Assembly: GCA_004794785.1 (NCBI GenBank)
Contig: SJOL01005766.1
Span: 57,712-121,711 of the forward strand
Direction of reading: 5' to 3'
Source: Opisthorchis felineus
Taxonomy: Eukaryota > Platyhelminthes > Trematoda > Opisthorchiida > Opisthorchiidae
Length of the DNA: 64,000 nucleotides
In this document: piece by piece, positions 1-13,960 of the stretch
Layout of the letters: the number at the start of each line of letters is the position of its first letter
How positions within the stretch are numbered: position 1 is the stretch's first letter
Program-made: the position numbers and the translations under genes
The notes under the pieces: generated by a model
Databases searched by the model: none
Told to the model about the DNA's origin: nothing
Seen by the model: only the letters and a program-made list of their open reading frames with translations

Positions 1-218
1 ACTCAGAGAGTCTATTTTGGGGGTTGGAAATACGGTCATTTAAATGCGTAATATTTATGTATCATATATTTAAAGTTTAACTATTTGGACACACCATCAC
101 TGAAAGAATATTTCGTCGAAGCGCAACTTGGCAACTTACTAAGCGTTCCAGCACCCAGTGCACGAGCTTTGATTCTTGATATGTAGTGTGAGTTGTCTTG
201 CATCAAGTGGATATACTG

Positions 219-530
219 GTGTAACGGCGGATACTACTGATGAGGCATGCGAGTAATATGTGGTTTTCCCATAACTCTGCCTCGCGTCTAATGGAAGGTA
301 CAGTTTATTACGGGACTGGAGGAAGTGCTTCGCAGCGTTCGTTTACACTTGAGTGATAGTCAATGAATATTCACGAAAGTTCAAGAAGGCGCGTGAGGAT
401 GTTCGGCTTTTGAAAACAAGGAGCATATGAGACGTTTACTTTCCTGTCCAATAGTTTGTAACTGTTTAGTTGGTGCTTGCGAACAAATAACTACGCGGCG
501 AAGGGCTTTCCTCACACTGGTACGGTGTTA
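219..530. repeat. dispersed repeat R1, copy 1
   Basis: About 310 bp that reappears, in the same orientation and by eye roughly 80-85% identical, at 32199-32517. Shared landmarks include actactgatgaggc, cctcgcgtct, atagtcaatgaatat, gcgcgtgaggatgttc or its variant, tcctgtccaatagtttg and cgaagggctttcctc. No coding capacity or terminal structure is obvious. It may be the untranslated part of a retroelement; the second copy lies just downstream of an RTE relic. Confidence 0.8.
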
Positions 531-3500
531 ATCTCACAGGTCATCAGTGTTAGTTGTCACCCAGGGAATCGTAATTAAGTGGTCCTAACTGCGCGGTGAC
601 TTTTGTTGTGCGGAATCTAATGCGTGCACGATCAGGAGATCACAACTAAAATACCGATATGACTCTAGAGCAAAACCGTAGCGGTGGTACGGTCTCAAGT
701 TGAAAAATTCCGAAACTGCCACATTAGGTGCTTAAAACTGTATGTGGATTACTCAGCTGCAGTTTTGCACAAGAAGACCAGATGAATTTTGCGGCCAGAG
801 TTTCAAACCGATTTTTCACAGAAGGTTAGTTTTTGTCTTCTAATGTCATTTCATCCGGATGAACCGAAGCTGGTGCTTCATTTGCCTCAATGGATCACTC
901 CGACCAGGAATGATGCTGTACAGTTACGCTATTACTAACGAATGCAAGCGTGCGAGATTTATACCGTACCCTCGGGAAGTTCGTCGACCATCTACGTCAG
1001 ACTACTAATTGGCGGAACGGTTGCCAAATTTAGTCTAACTGTTTGGCATTGTGGTACGCAATTTGACAATATTAGATAGTGTGGGCTGTTCTGTTCTGAT
1101 AGGTAAAGCTCTTTGGCGTGGCAACAAACTCCACACATTCATGGGTTGGAATGATGGAAAGTAACTAAAAGGCAGATTTCGAGGGTGTCCGAACCAAAGT
1201 CCTTCAGAATGTACGTTGTCTGTGCTGATAAGTTTGCAGCTTCCCTAAGAAGAACAGATTCAGTCAAGCTTCTGACAGGGTATCAGTCCAAATAACGAAA
1301 TCACAACCTGCGTGTGAATATGAGCATTGGCTGCTTTGGAAGCCATCTATAACGGCTGATGTATTCTCTAGCTGGCTGACCGTTCACCGAACTAATACCT
1401 ACCGTGCCCACCGACAAACTGCCTTTAAGGCTCTCTGGTTCCTTTGGCATTTTCCAATCCTGCGGACTACTTAAATGTTTGCTGGTAGTATATACATACC
1501 AGATTTTAACACTGTTGTGTTCAGAGTGACAACGGCACCGGCTGAATTCCTTGTCTGGTACGGCTTAACACAATTCGGCTAAGAGGACTTACGTAGGAGC
1601 AAGCATTTAGGCATCGACCTGTCTTTTATTTCACCAGAGGAGGTGATTCGGTATGACATGCCAGATCGACGGTCTTTTCTGGAATACAGCGAACGCCGGA
1701 TGTGGTAATGTGTCGAACAATTGTCTCCACACATCTTATTCTCCGAGACTTGCCTTGTCGGTTATTACGGCGTAGAATAACTCTTTCAACCATTGCTTTT
1801 TAGCTTTACCACGATTTCATATTTCCCAAAATGAGCAGCGAGTCCTGTACACCTGTTAGTTTGCAGCTCTAAACTGGTAGTTTAATTCCAAGCCAAAGGA
1901 ACTAGATGAGCCTACCGATGAATCCGATCCCTTGTATCTCTAAAACTCGTAGTCAGACTCTGAAGAACGTCTACAAGTTCTATATTTGGTAAAATCTCCC
2001 AGCTTAGTGATTTCCAGAAAAATCGAAGTGCGTGGTTTTATTCACTTACTAACTCTCTTCTAGTTTAACGCAAGCCAAAAATATAAGCGGGTTTTGGTCA
2101 TTGCTTGATTTTTGCAGATTTCCATCACTGTAACCCTCAACTTACCGAAGTCTTCCTTTCTTTATTTGTTCTCAAGCACCCAGGGTGGGTTAATGCAAAC
2201 TGACATTCGTTAATTTTGTTCAGATCCATTCCGTTGGGCGCTAAAAACTCCAGTAAAGAGCTGCGTATGTGGACATCGCGGACAATATGCAGTACCAACC
2301 AATTACCTACAGCAGTTGTTTTACTGGGAATACTCCAAAAGACTGACTATTTGCTACGCGCATTTGTTGTGTCCCGCGGGGAACCTGGTTTTCTCGGTAG
2401 TCACTTTACGGGTGAATAATCTGACGTGAGACGAGGGAGCCACTTGCATAGTCCGCTTCCCATTTTAATGCACCTCATACTTGTTTGAAGCAATGAAATT
2501 TGGTATTACGAAAATTTGGCAAAGCAACCATTGTTTCGAGGCATATTACAGGAAAACAATTAAAATTACTGTTGATTTACATTCGATGAGTCACATACAC
2601 ACCTAGAACAATGCAGGGGATTTGGTTTCGCGCTTGCTTGCGACATTTGCACATTAAAAGACGGAAATCTATTTGAGACAGTGCGAGAGAGCTACTGGAT
2701 GTCCTAAAACCTCCATTAGGTTGCATCAGCAGACTCATCTAGCACTGGTTACTCCAAGTTAGTTTTGTCCACTTTAGTTTAATTTAAGAAAGGACGAGCG
2801 GGAAACAAGAAAATTGTCAACCAAAGGGAAAAAGGGAACATGTTGCCATTGTTTTATTTTGTACCTGAGCGGGTGCCCCATCTAAACCAAAGTGGACTGC
2901 GTTGTGTGTTGGTTATGGCTGTTATTCACGGGCTGCTGGACTAGCAACTGGGAAAATTAAATTGTGATAGGAAAGACCTAGCTTTTTGGTGTCACGAAAC
3001 CATCCAAATTTCAGGAGTTCCGCTCCTCTGCCCAGATTTTAGGCAGCAAGAGCTTTGGTATAACACGTTCTTGTTATTTGAGGGTGTTAATTTTGAACGT
3101 CCATACTGCGTGGTGGCAGTTGAAAATTCCCATTCAAGCACTGATGGCGACGTGGTTGTGTGTTAGGTATTACACAGGTTTTTGGGTGGGTTGGGCAGTG
3201 AAAGAAATCTGGTGCATGACTGTCGACAATTGCTTATCCAGACGATGCGCCCTCTCCTGTTCGTTCGCAACAAGACTTTGAAACCACCGATGAAACAGCC
3301 TGGTTTTTGTTTGCTTACTGAAGCCTTATGTCATTCAAGATTACTGAAATAATTACCATGTTGAGTTCGAAGTATAGGTGAACTCAAACTTACACAAATT
3401 TATCAGCATCGAAGAAGCACCCCGGAAGTATGAACTGTCAACTAAACCGCCCTGAGCGGATGGCGGATTAACAAATAAAACGCTCTTGATGGAACTTACT

Positions 3501-5439
3501 ATACATTAGGATTCTGGAAACTATGCGACAGACCACAATCGGGTTTGCCCTTTTCCAGACTCGTCAGGTAGGCACGGTGGTGAATGTTCTATCAACCTTG
3601 TGCTCTATTTGAACAAAAAATTGTTCACAATTGGAAAGAAGTGGAATTCAGTCGAATCTTCTGTTAACAGAAACGTGATTTGTAAATTATTGTATCTGTT
3701 TATTCAAATGGCAATGTCTTTGTTGACTGGACTGTGCTGTGCTGTACTGTGCTGTGCTTTGTTCTCCGGGCTCAAAGTCCGGCTGGATCCACAACATACA
3801 CTCTCGTTATTCATTCATTAGAAGAAAGGTTATTGAGAATCTGTTTGGCACATGCGAGAACTAACAGACGTCAGTGGTGCATAAGAGTGCCAAGGGTCAG
3901 ATGACTGCCTGCAACGATTCGACAGTAAATGTGAAAACAAGGAATCAGCCGAATATAGCGATGAATCGACAACTAATTGACAGGTATGAGAACAGAAACT
4001 CGGTAAATACCCAAGACGTGGATGTGAATTTGCGGGACTATATATTGGTAGGCCGGATAAACAAGCATGTTGTTAGGAAGCGTGCTCAAGATGTGTGGTT
4101 TTCCAGGGAAAATGCGATGCTCTACGCAATTCCTACACATAAGACCCTACACAAAATGGCGACAAACGGTAGGATGGCCTGAAAAGGGTTCTGGGATGGA
4201 GGTAAACAGACGACTCGCACAACCAGTTACTGACATAATTCTCGCCAGCTTCGTTTCCATAGTAGAATAGCGGATGCTGAGTTCAAATGAGCTCAATGAT
4301 TTGTAACCGAAAGATGTCTACGATGTCTGCGAGATTTTGGTCGCTATTTGATTTGGTATCTTGAATGTTACGTACCGTTTTGTTTGATTACTGGGAGACC
4401 TATCGATTCTATCAATATAAATTGCTCCGCCGCTACAAGCTAATCGATAAACACGGTGGATTTGGTCCCAGTCAGTCTATTCGCCTTAAGTGATAAAACG
4501 GACCTTTCAGCGTTGTGCGTCTACTAAAGAGCTTAGGATAAGCTTAGGATAAGGGTTGCACTATTCTTTTTGAAGGCAGGTCTTATAAAGGCTTCATTTT
4601 TTGGGACACCGTTAAATGATGGGACTTTTTATCCTATGTGCACCGTTTCGTAAACTGAATCAGTATGTTTATGATGAGTTCTAGCTCAGCTGAAACGTTA
4701 CGCTCTACCTTCACGGGGTTAAAACTCGAGAACTGCATATATTGGCCCGACCATTTAGGTCTCCTGGAAACATTGAACTTAACGGACCCATCAAGCTCAC
4801 GTCTGATGAGCGCGTCCATGAATGAGGGGCTGCTGTCAGAATCCTCTTCGTAGGGTGAACGGCAATGAGAAATCAACAAATGCCTCTTCGGTAGCAGCGA
4901 CCAGTGCATCCTTAATAAGGTGTTTCTATCAGGTGAGTTTGGAGGTAAGATCAATCAACTGTATTTCGCTCCTGACTATAAAGACGCATCTGTTCTCTGT
5001 AAGGCACTGTGTGCGTCCACAAGTCTGGCCATCCTCTGCAGCTTCGCGGGTCAGAATACTGAATCATCTTCTCCGGTCATGGTCCGCTAGGGAAACCCTA
5101 CACTCGCTCCTCGAGGTCAGACTTTGACTCAGGTACTAGATAGAGGGTTCTGGAATGCTTGTGGGTCGGACTTTTGAGGGGAGGGCTCGAAATTAGGCAC
5201 CTCAACGAAGCCCTCGTTTTTGACCTTGGAAATCGGGAAATATTATTTGCCCGCACGGTCGTGTGTTCACCTGTACCCGTCTCCACTTCCTTCCCATCCC
5301 ATAAACAAAAGGCGCTGAATCACTTTACAGTCAGTTTTCTGATCAGTGTGCCAAACAAAACCGCTACTCACTAAGAATAAACAAAATAACTTTTTGTTAA
5401 GCCCATGGTGTCCCTTCTAAATAGGAGCTTTAGCGTCCT
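531..5439. other. no recognisable gene
   Basis: I see only short open frames, several starting at non-ATG codons, with no family motif. Minor structures are a tgctg-type low-complexity run near 3734-3765 and a small tandem duplication of an 11-bp unit (agcttaggata) near 4532-4553. Confidence 0.5.
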
Positions 5440-7530
5440 TACTCTGTACCATGATGGCAAAAGGGCAATGCTTGCGAAGACCTTATGTTTCCTTAATTGA
5501 GGCGTGCTGTGTTTCTGAAACAAACGTACAAGACTCAAGTGTGATCTAATATGTTAAGTTAATCAAGACAAACTCACACTTTTCAAATTGCACTCTCAGT
5601 GTTTTTGGTGATCCATAAGGAACAACTGGTGAACTATATGTCATCGGAGTTGCACTCGACTCCAGAGGTGAATGCGCTTCGTTTGGCTGAATTCTAATGA
5701 ACGGTCACTTATGCACCGTTTGGTCATCCATCAGCGTAGACACTACTCGAAATAAAAATCATCGCTTGTTTGTAGTCTCGGCTTATGCCCGAATGAACCA
5801 CATTCTTCACTCTAAGGATGGTACTTCTTATTCCGATTTATTCGGACTCATCCGTCAGGCAAGAAACACTGACAATTTCATCTGTGCGGATGATATAAAT
5901 GCCCAAGTCGGTTGACTGAACTCCAAGGAATTACATTTTGTCGGCCGATTAGGAGTCCATGCTGACCGAACAGATAATGAAGAGCGACTCCTTCAGTTGT
6001 GCTCTGATCATCATCTGCTTCTGATCAACACGATTTTTCAACATAAGCGCTCGCATCGCGTAACCTGGAGGCCATTAAGTGCAAAGCCCTTGTGGACCGG
6101 ACTAGACCGCGTAGCTATCAGCCTTGAGGTTCACGTAAGTTGGCAACAAGCACGTCAGTCTACGATCTTCACAGCACTGCCGTAGCTCTGCAGTATCTGT
6201 CTGAGCTGAACTACTCTGTGAATTAAAACAACACGGGACTGATAACGGGCAAGTGGACAAATCATGTCAGCTTGTAAGGCGAGCTATCTGGTGGCGTTTA
6301 AAGCTGCCCGTCCGATTTCAGCGATAGGATCAAATAACCAATCATTGAAATCGCTGGTCTTAAGTGGTGTCTAGAACCCCATACCAGCAGGCAGTGGGTG
6401 CGACTGCACACGCAGATGTCTTGAAAGCCAAATAATGGAGAGTCTGAAGAAAGCCCGAGAACCTTGTCTGGCAATGAAAGCTCCGGAGATTGAGCTCCGG
6501 AACCAGCCTTGTCCTGTGCTACTTAGTACAGTTGAGTGGCCAAAGGAGAGCAACCGTCAGTGAAACAATGAATAAAACAGACGGTTCAGTGATAAATTCC
6601 AAAAACGCTGATTGGAAAAATGGGTTGAGCTGCTCGAAGGACAAATTAGATGACCTTCTGTGACAACCCCTGGATACAGTGCATACAGTGTGAACAGAAA
6701 ATGCCTGCATAATGGGGCACATCAGAAATCTTTCTTATCATTAGAAAGACTGCGCGAGCACTGTAGCGAAACGTTTGCAGCTTTAACCGGGTAGCTGTAA
6801 CACGAGAGAGCGTTTCAGTATTGTCCTGAACAAAGAGAGAGGCAGATGCGTAGAAATCAAATCGGGTTGCGTCCTCCAGGAGAACGCACTGATCGAGCAT
6901 TAAGTCAAACAGATTCTGGAACGGCGACAATGGTCCCGGAATTCAACGGCGGACTTCTTTCCTGATCTGAAATCTGCCTTTGACTCTAGCGATCTTCGGG
7001 CAATACAGCAACGTTTGTGGATCAGAGATGTCGCTTGTAAATTCTTCGCAGTCCTCGAAACCTTGCGGACCAAATTCTGTTAACGCGTAATAAGCCGCTA
7101 CCTAGGTTCACCTCATCCTGCGGTTTCAGGTAAGGCTGTCCTTTATTACCTTTACTCTTCATCTTTGCCACTGATGTGATCACAAAAAACCGACCGCCAA
7201 CCTCTGGATTTTGTGCGGTCGGAATTATCCCAAGGTTTTCAAAATAGCTCTTTTTGCATTGCATACTGCAATGGGATACAATCTAACTACTTTTACCTTA
7301 TGGTTTTGGATGCGCCCACGTGTCGAGTGCTGCTACAAGTGGAACAGGTAGAACCAAATGCAAACTCTTCGATTGCCGGTAAGGCGACTAGGATAGTAGA
7401 CAAACTCGTCTAGCTGGCTAGCTATATCAACCTGGTTGGCCAAGTTAAAGACGGCGTTTCAATCCGAAAACAAGAAGGCCAGGGCGGCCACTGTCAATCT
7501 GCATCATCATTAGTTTGGCTAGACTGGATG
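5440..7530 (+). mobile_element. RTE-type non-LTR retrotransposon, degraded endonuclease-RT copy
   Basis: This is a relic reading 5' to 3' on the plus strand with many frameshifts and stops. In order: an APE-type endonuclease (an EACCVSETNVQDSS stretch near 5500; RLFVVSAYARMNH; FICADDINAQVG in place of the usual GDMNAQVG; then LLQLCSDHHLLLINTIFQH and VTWRP near 6000-6070). A linker follows, then the reverse transcriptase with motif A as DLKSAFDS (6964-6987). A degenerate RT tail, CRVLLQ followed by ANSSIAGKATRIVDKLV (7321-7413), aligns with CKVLLQDW...LMLAGEPIEVVDKFV of the better copy at 56105-57178. The catalytic YADD box is not preserved. The 3' end is lost near 7530. Non-functional. Confidence 0.75.
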
Positions 7531-10500
7531 GTACCTAGCTCCGACCCCTTAATCTGAAGATAGAATCATGGTATGACTGTTCCAAAGAGCGCAGCACTTT
7601 TTTAAAAAAATAGTAGAGATAACCGCGGATACTGGAAGGAGGCCACTAACCACAGACTATAAGTGATTGGGCGTTTCGAGAACCTGTATGAAAACAGGAA
7701 TTCGCAGCCTCAGTGCGCTGTGCTGAATTGCTTCAAATAGTGAAACCAGTCAGTTTTGGTACGTCGCTTCGCAGCATTCTGAGAAATCCACACAGATGAT
7801 GTCCATCTGTTTGCCAACAACTGAGCAGCTAGATTTTCGAGCATGAACGAGCGGTCTTACGCTTCATTCTAAACAATCCACGAAGAAGTCTGATCTGTAG
7901 ATCAGGAATTTCTTGTTTTAGAAACTTCCAGGAATGGCAATTCTTCGGTAACCTGAATAGTGCAGTAATAGACGGAAATGTGGATTCACGTATGTTGTCT
8001 TTGCTCGTATGCAACTGTGGGACAAGTTACCTAGGCCGAAACGAACTAGCACGTATCCTTCTCGGTCCAAAATCAAATCTCGTCACATTTGCCCGAGTCT
8101 CAGCCACCACATTTACTCGTTGGAATACATCTTCCGGTCGCAGTTCACTGAGTTAATTTGACCTTAACATTGGCTACTCTAATTACTCAAGAAAACCCAT
8201 AAATTCTAAAGTTTACGGAGATCTTCTTTGTGCGGTAACTGGGAATTCGATGTTACGATCTCAGGATCCTGGACTTATCATGAATTGTATAACTATTTTA
8301 TCATTGACTATTCAGGCAACGTCCTGTTTTAGCGATGCTATATAACCATTTGTATTATGTATTCGGTGCTGGCTGGCCAATACACACCGCACACTTTTAG
8401 CAGTCTCATTCTTTTCACAGTGTAACTCCTGTACAGCCCCACTCACAGTAAACCAGTCGACTTGGTTTGCTCTAGCGCACCTCCTTCCAAGTCTTTATTG
8501 TGACTGGTTTACTCCCATGTTATCTTTTTTAAATGTGTATGCCGTCTTCCTGAATTGACCGATCATTCTGTAAGTACATGCTAACCCCAGTTTTTATCAC
8601 TAAACTGGTACTGACAGGAAAATACAAAATGTGTGCACTTACAGGTTTCTTTCTTCTTGCTTCAATGACGTTCTCGCTGATCGGCACACTTTTCCGAAAG
8701 AGAGGTGGAGGTGAAAAACTTCAGAAGCCTGGTGTTCGAGTACGTGAATAACCAACTGCGGGCAGTCTTTGGAATGCCGACATCTGAACCCGTTAGATAG
8801 GAAATGCAAATAGGTTACAGTGAGTGGTCGCCAAAAAAACACTCGGTCAAAGAAGTATGCGTGCGTTACGTAACTCCGAATTTTGCCAAGACCACAGTCA
8901 CATACCAGCTCAAGTATGTTCTTATGTGCTGATCACTTGCCGGGCCTTGAATAACACAGTCGTGAAGCAAGGGTGGTTCAAAGCTTATATCTGTTTGGAA
9001 TGTAAACAACATGTGATGAGTAATATAACATAGATTGTAGACAATTGAAAGACCCAAACATGGAGCTGTACTACCCTTGGAATTAGTCATCGCCTCGGTC
9101 GTTTTAGCACCGGAAATCCTAACCGAATAGATTCTCCTATGTGGTCAATCAAAGAGCCTTGGCAAACAGCATATTCAGAAAAGTGATGAGGAGAATTGCA
9201 CCTACCTGAAAAAACTGCTGCCAGTCTTAAAAATACGTTCCGCCACCTTTTTAATCCCGGTTATTGAATGGATAGTGTCAGTGTCAACCGGGTTCTTTCA
9301 CGTAATTTACAGGTTGGAGCGCGTCCGGCGCAAAACTGTTCCATCTAATTTGCATGAGTTCCGACTAGGTTCAGGGTTCTGTCACCTATCACATTAAGTC
9401 AAAATCCTTCAGGCAAGCTTGCGGTGGTACATCACGGACATTTTCAGTTCATTATCTATTCAGAATAAAAACAAACTACAGAAAAGTTTGGTAAAGAGCT
9501 TTTCGTTTGAGTTTTGTATCTAGTCGGGAGAAACTCACCGAAGTACTGGATTGTTGGCAATTTGTCTGAGTTTAATCAAGCAAAACTGTAAATCGCCATG
9601 TATTGTTTTCATTACTGGAAGCTTGTATCAAACAATGGCATATGGAGCAAATATTGTCTATTTCTGTTTGAGAACTGTGAAACTTTTCCCACAATATAGG
9701 CTACTTAATTTCGGTGTTGGTTTGCACACAGGAGAACCAGTGGGGCGGTGTGCTCAGTTTGTAAGCCACGAAGAGTGATATATGTTACAGACGGTCAGTC
9801 ATGGAACAATCGCCAGATTTTTGGTCGGTGTTACTTACGATTTGAATCACCGGTCACATAAAACCGAGCATAATCTCAGAGGAAGGCATCTACGGACCAC
9901 CCCGAATGAACAGCGATTTCTCAAACATCCTGAAAACAGCCAAAAAGCAGCGGCAATTTCATGAAACCACCGTCATAAACTTCCTGGTTGCCATTGCTAG
10001 CCGCGGATACTGATGCCATCTTACATCCATCTCAACGTATTTTGACAAGTTTCTGAAATGAGAAGACATCGAGCCTGATCTCCACCAAAAAGTATTCGTC
10101 TAGACAATCTGGAAAGAGACTGATGACTCAGTTGCACTTTGCGTCTGTGAGCGTCAACATTTTTCAAGATCTCCAGTCAGGCACAACGAACAGCAAGTGA
10201 ATGACATGCGCTTGACCATTTCTGAAACAACTTCAGGTAATTTTTACGGGATGATGATTTTCTATCCCACGTCAGGGTATCTATAAATCAGTTCCCGAAA
10301 ACTCACATCAGTCTCTGATAGAATCGAGTGCACAGATTCCGATAGCTTTCAGGAGGGACATTTCTGTGACACGCCACATGGGAGAAACCCAATGAAAAGC
10401 AAGTCGTGGAACTTCCTGTTCCAAAACGAGATGTAACTACGATAATGACGCATCTCAACTTTGCGCACAAACTATTCGCAGCCAGCCAATCAAATGACGC

Positions 10501-13034
10501 CTAAAGCTGTCACTTGTAGAGCTCGATGGGCAACACATACATAGGCATCGATTAAAACAAACGACAGTTGGTAAAAAAAATTTCATCAAACAATTTCTCC
10601 AGTCTCCATAACGAACAGTGTTCAAATCTCATCCAGAGATTGTGGTTTGAAGGCTTGCCAGCAAGGTAAGCACCGATGACAAGAACAGCTATGTATGAGT
10701 TTTGGTTTGTGGTTCCACCTGAAAAAACACCACGAACGCCGTTGCTATCAGTTATCCCACAAACCTTAGAATGACAAAGAATTCATTTTTGACAAAATAC
10801 TCAGAATTTGTGCGGAAATGAAATTCACAAATGCATTCACATAACTGGCTAAGTTGATGAGCAATTAAGCTAGTGCAACTCACGGCGAAAAGCAATGTAC
10901 ACCGCGTTGGTGTTGAGTGATGACTGCAAGTATTGTCCGAACGTTCAGGAAAAGATCCCGAAACTCTATTCGTGCTGCAGGAACTTGAACAACTGCCTGG
11001 TTAGCCGGGGTGCAAATGTCAACATACCTTAGTGAACAATCACTGTTACAACATGGTTAGTGAACTGCAGTCCACAAAGCTACAGAGGTCAAACTAAGTG
11101 ACATCGTCGAAGAAGCAATTCAACGCCAGGTCAAAATGGACAAAGCTGGTCTCTTAAGCATAACTTCAAATTTAGCCAGCCGTGGCTGGATGGAACAGTG
11201 TTCATCTTTAATCGTGAAGACTGTTTGTGCGAACCCGTAAAACACACTGGTAATTTTTTTACAGAGAAAGTAACATTTCTGGTGATCAGTTTCTGCTGTC
11301 TCACATGTACCACATGTACATGTGTAATGTGAGATTTTTGTGGTATGTATACAATTCGCCCAGTGTTTACAACAGTAAGCACACATACGCAACAGCGATG
11401 ATGTAACCAGGGTCACACTGGTGAACATCCTGGATACATATCGATCCGACTAGATTGTAATCTTTAGCATTCAGATTGTTTTTGCAGGAAACAAGTTGTG
11501 TTCGGCTAATCACGAGAAGCAGCATCAACAATTATACCGTCTATTCTGGGTCGTTGTTGCTATTTTAAGCAATTCGGAACACTGGAATTGTGGGAGATAC
11601 TGGATATATTAGGAGTGAAGGCATACTACAACAAGTCCTAGTATCCGAGAAAAGAGGTTAACTGTCTAGTTTAGCTACTTAAGCCTCCCAGGACATCGGA
11701 GAATAATACAGCTTAGCTACGTACTGCAACAAAATGCCGGATTGACCCAACGTAATTGCCAGACTCACGCTACGCAGCCATAGCAGATGACCATAGATCA
11801 GTTTTAGCAAAGCAGTTCGGATAATAGGTGATAGCAGGCTCGTCACTTGGATTCTCTAAGCACCCTACCGTGTAGAGCTTTCAAACGAGCAATGAGAAAC
11901 ACGTATACCCCAACTAGGCACGCACAGAGATCCTACAGCACTCAAGTTCACCGTAGCAACCTTCGTTTCATGTTGTCACTTCATGGCCCGCCCTGCCTGA
12001 ATTTTCGCCAGCACAGCGGCGGTCAGACGTGCGTGCTACGTGCCGCGAAGACCTTGCCCTGACAAATATTGTCCGCTGCTTGAACAAAGCCGACTCATTG
12101 CCGATTTCTGGTATTAAGGCACAAAATAGATCATCCACTTTTCAAGGTGAGAAAGGAACCCAGACACTCTATGTTGAAAAGCCGAAAAGCGTTCTACAGC
12201 TCTTTCATTCTTGTTGAGAATCATCAGCAGGGCTCATCTCACGAAAATTTGGGAGTGTCGAATCTGCGACCCGCCACCAGCGGCTGATCAGCCGTGTGAT
12301 TAATTCGCACCTAAACAGGATATAGCACCGCCCATTCTTCAGTCATGGGATTCATATCAGATGGTCACAAGTGTTGACCGGCTACTTGAACAACGAACTT
12401 ACGGGTGGAAGTTGCACTTGGTTTAATTGCTCGCCAGCCCCTCGTGGCCGAACGGTAAATTGCTCAAACCACTAGCCGCGGGTGTGATGCCCTGTGGAGT
12501 TTTTTGAGGTGCGCACTGCTAACAACCAACAAACTTAAAAAATGCGTTTAACACACGTTCACGTTAAAGCTAATTCACGTTCATTTCTGTTTGTTCCAGT
12601 TCGATCCCAAACCTACACAAATTACCTGCATTCTTACTTTATGACCTCCAGAAAACCGACGATAACGCAGCGACGAATGTAGCAATTATCTTATTCGGTT
12701 AAGGATAGTCTTCACGTAAATCGATCACATATCCAAGACTGTCATCACTAAAGGGCTGAAAGCTTCTTAGAAGTTTACTCTTGGATTGATTTTCACGTTT
12801 CACATTTCACCTCGCCAAAGCAAAAATGGACCTCTGTTCCTATTCTGTGCTTCTACGTTCTGACTTCCTTCTACGCTGGGACAAGAATTCGTTCCGAATC
12901 GTCTTATTCCATTTCTAAGGTGACATGCACTTTAGAAACTTCGAAAAACCTCTACGTAAGAGCCACGCTGAGTAATTCGGTGCAAAATTAACGTGAGCCG
13001 ATCAATGCTACAGTTGAAGATGGTGCATTTTTTT
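7531..13034. other. no recognisable gene; palindrome near 11.3 kb
   Basis: No coding family can be recognised. A dense inverted repeat lies at 11300-11333. The segment 12175-12260 shares a short motif (gaaaagccgaaaa, then acagct.tttcat) with 27972-28010, suggesting another old dispersed repeat. A tRNA-like box pair near 12440-12495 is discussed under rejected items. Confidence 0.4.
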
Positions 13035-13960
13035 TAATCCCCATTGAAAAGAACTATCTGTTGACTTTTAAGTGAACCGGAAGATGGATGCGACTCTCGA
13101 AACCTGCGTATACTGGAAAAGGACGCACACGGGCTACACGCTGAACTACAACTTCAGCCAGCCAACATACCACAAAATTTACTGCATTGAAACTATATTT
13201 TAGTGAGCGAATGTATCACATCAGCATAGAAATAAAAAAGGTGAAAAAATATCTATTCAAAGTAGTTTAGTACAATGAATACGCAAAGAACTTTCTTCAA
13301 CAGGAGCTTAAAGATTAGCATACTTCGAGAACAGCAGCGACAAAGAAAGGGAGGGTCAAACGTGCTTCCACCCAGTAATACCTGTCAACTCGGAGCGGGG
13401 TTTGTTACGCCAAAGATGTATCCTGTTGGCCCATAAACCAGGTGATACCTTAAGGAAACTCATCTGAAGACGGACGGAAAAACCCGATCGACAAAGCTGA
13501 CGCAAAAAATGGTACACCAGTCTAACTGCAATAGCTGTGGTAAACTATGGTTTCGACAGACTGAAAGGAAACTATGTAAGCAAATGCAAGAACACAATGT
13601 GGCCATCAAAGAGAAATGAAGCTCTCTCTGTTACGAAGATGAATGAAGCCAAGTTCAAACTAGAAATGGTAAAATTTTTGGCGCCAAGAGGAACCAGACA
13701 GAGAAAGAAATCCCTTAAAGTCTGATATTTCGCGACGACCTTGGTGAACTGGATTCAGCCTACGCACTACTTGACGCAGCCGGAATTATAAGACAGAACC
13801 GACTGTCGGACGAATACGCCAAGAAATGGAATGCTTAATGGAGTTTCGACGGCAAACGTCACAGCGTGGAACTCAGATGGGTCTAGTACAGAGCTCACGC
13901 GAGCGCTCGCAAGTGAATGAGAGCAGTAAAGATCGAACTGAAATGTTGCACTGTTGCTGA
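13035..13960 (+). mobile_element. Penelope-like element, degraded RT C-terminus and GIY-YIG endonuclease
   Basis: Pieces in three frames follow the known order of Penelope-like elements. First, RKMDATLETCVYWKRTHTGY (about 13080-13140), the post-catalytic RT region normally reading 'dgsl.T.vYRK.THT'. Then EYAKNFLQQELK (about 13280-13315), the usual 'GYP..F....L' segment. Then NCNSCGKLWFRQTERKLCKQ and QEHNVAIKEK (13524-13617), matching the Cys-containing GIY-YIG nuclease core 'C..C.k.YIGeTgR.L..R..EH..A'. Here YIG has become WFR and TGR has become TER, so the nuclease is probably dead. Then AKFKLEMVKFLAPRGTRQ and, in another frame, ELDSAYALLDAAGI. The RT catalytic part is not seen upstream. Confidence 0.7.

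Noticed and set aside
236..260. CTGATGAG in repeat R1 (also at 32214) as a hammerhead core.
   Set aside because: No GAAA follows a stem II in either copy.
12440..12495. tRNA-like sequence with gtggccgaacggt (A box) and gcgggtgtgatgccc (B-box position).
   Set aside because: The B box lacks the TTCGA core and no cloverleaf closes. It may be an eroded tRNA-derived repeat but not a tRNA gene.
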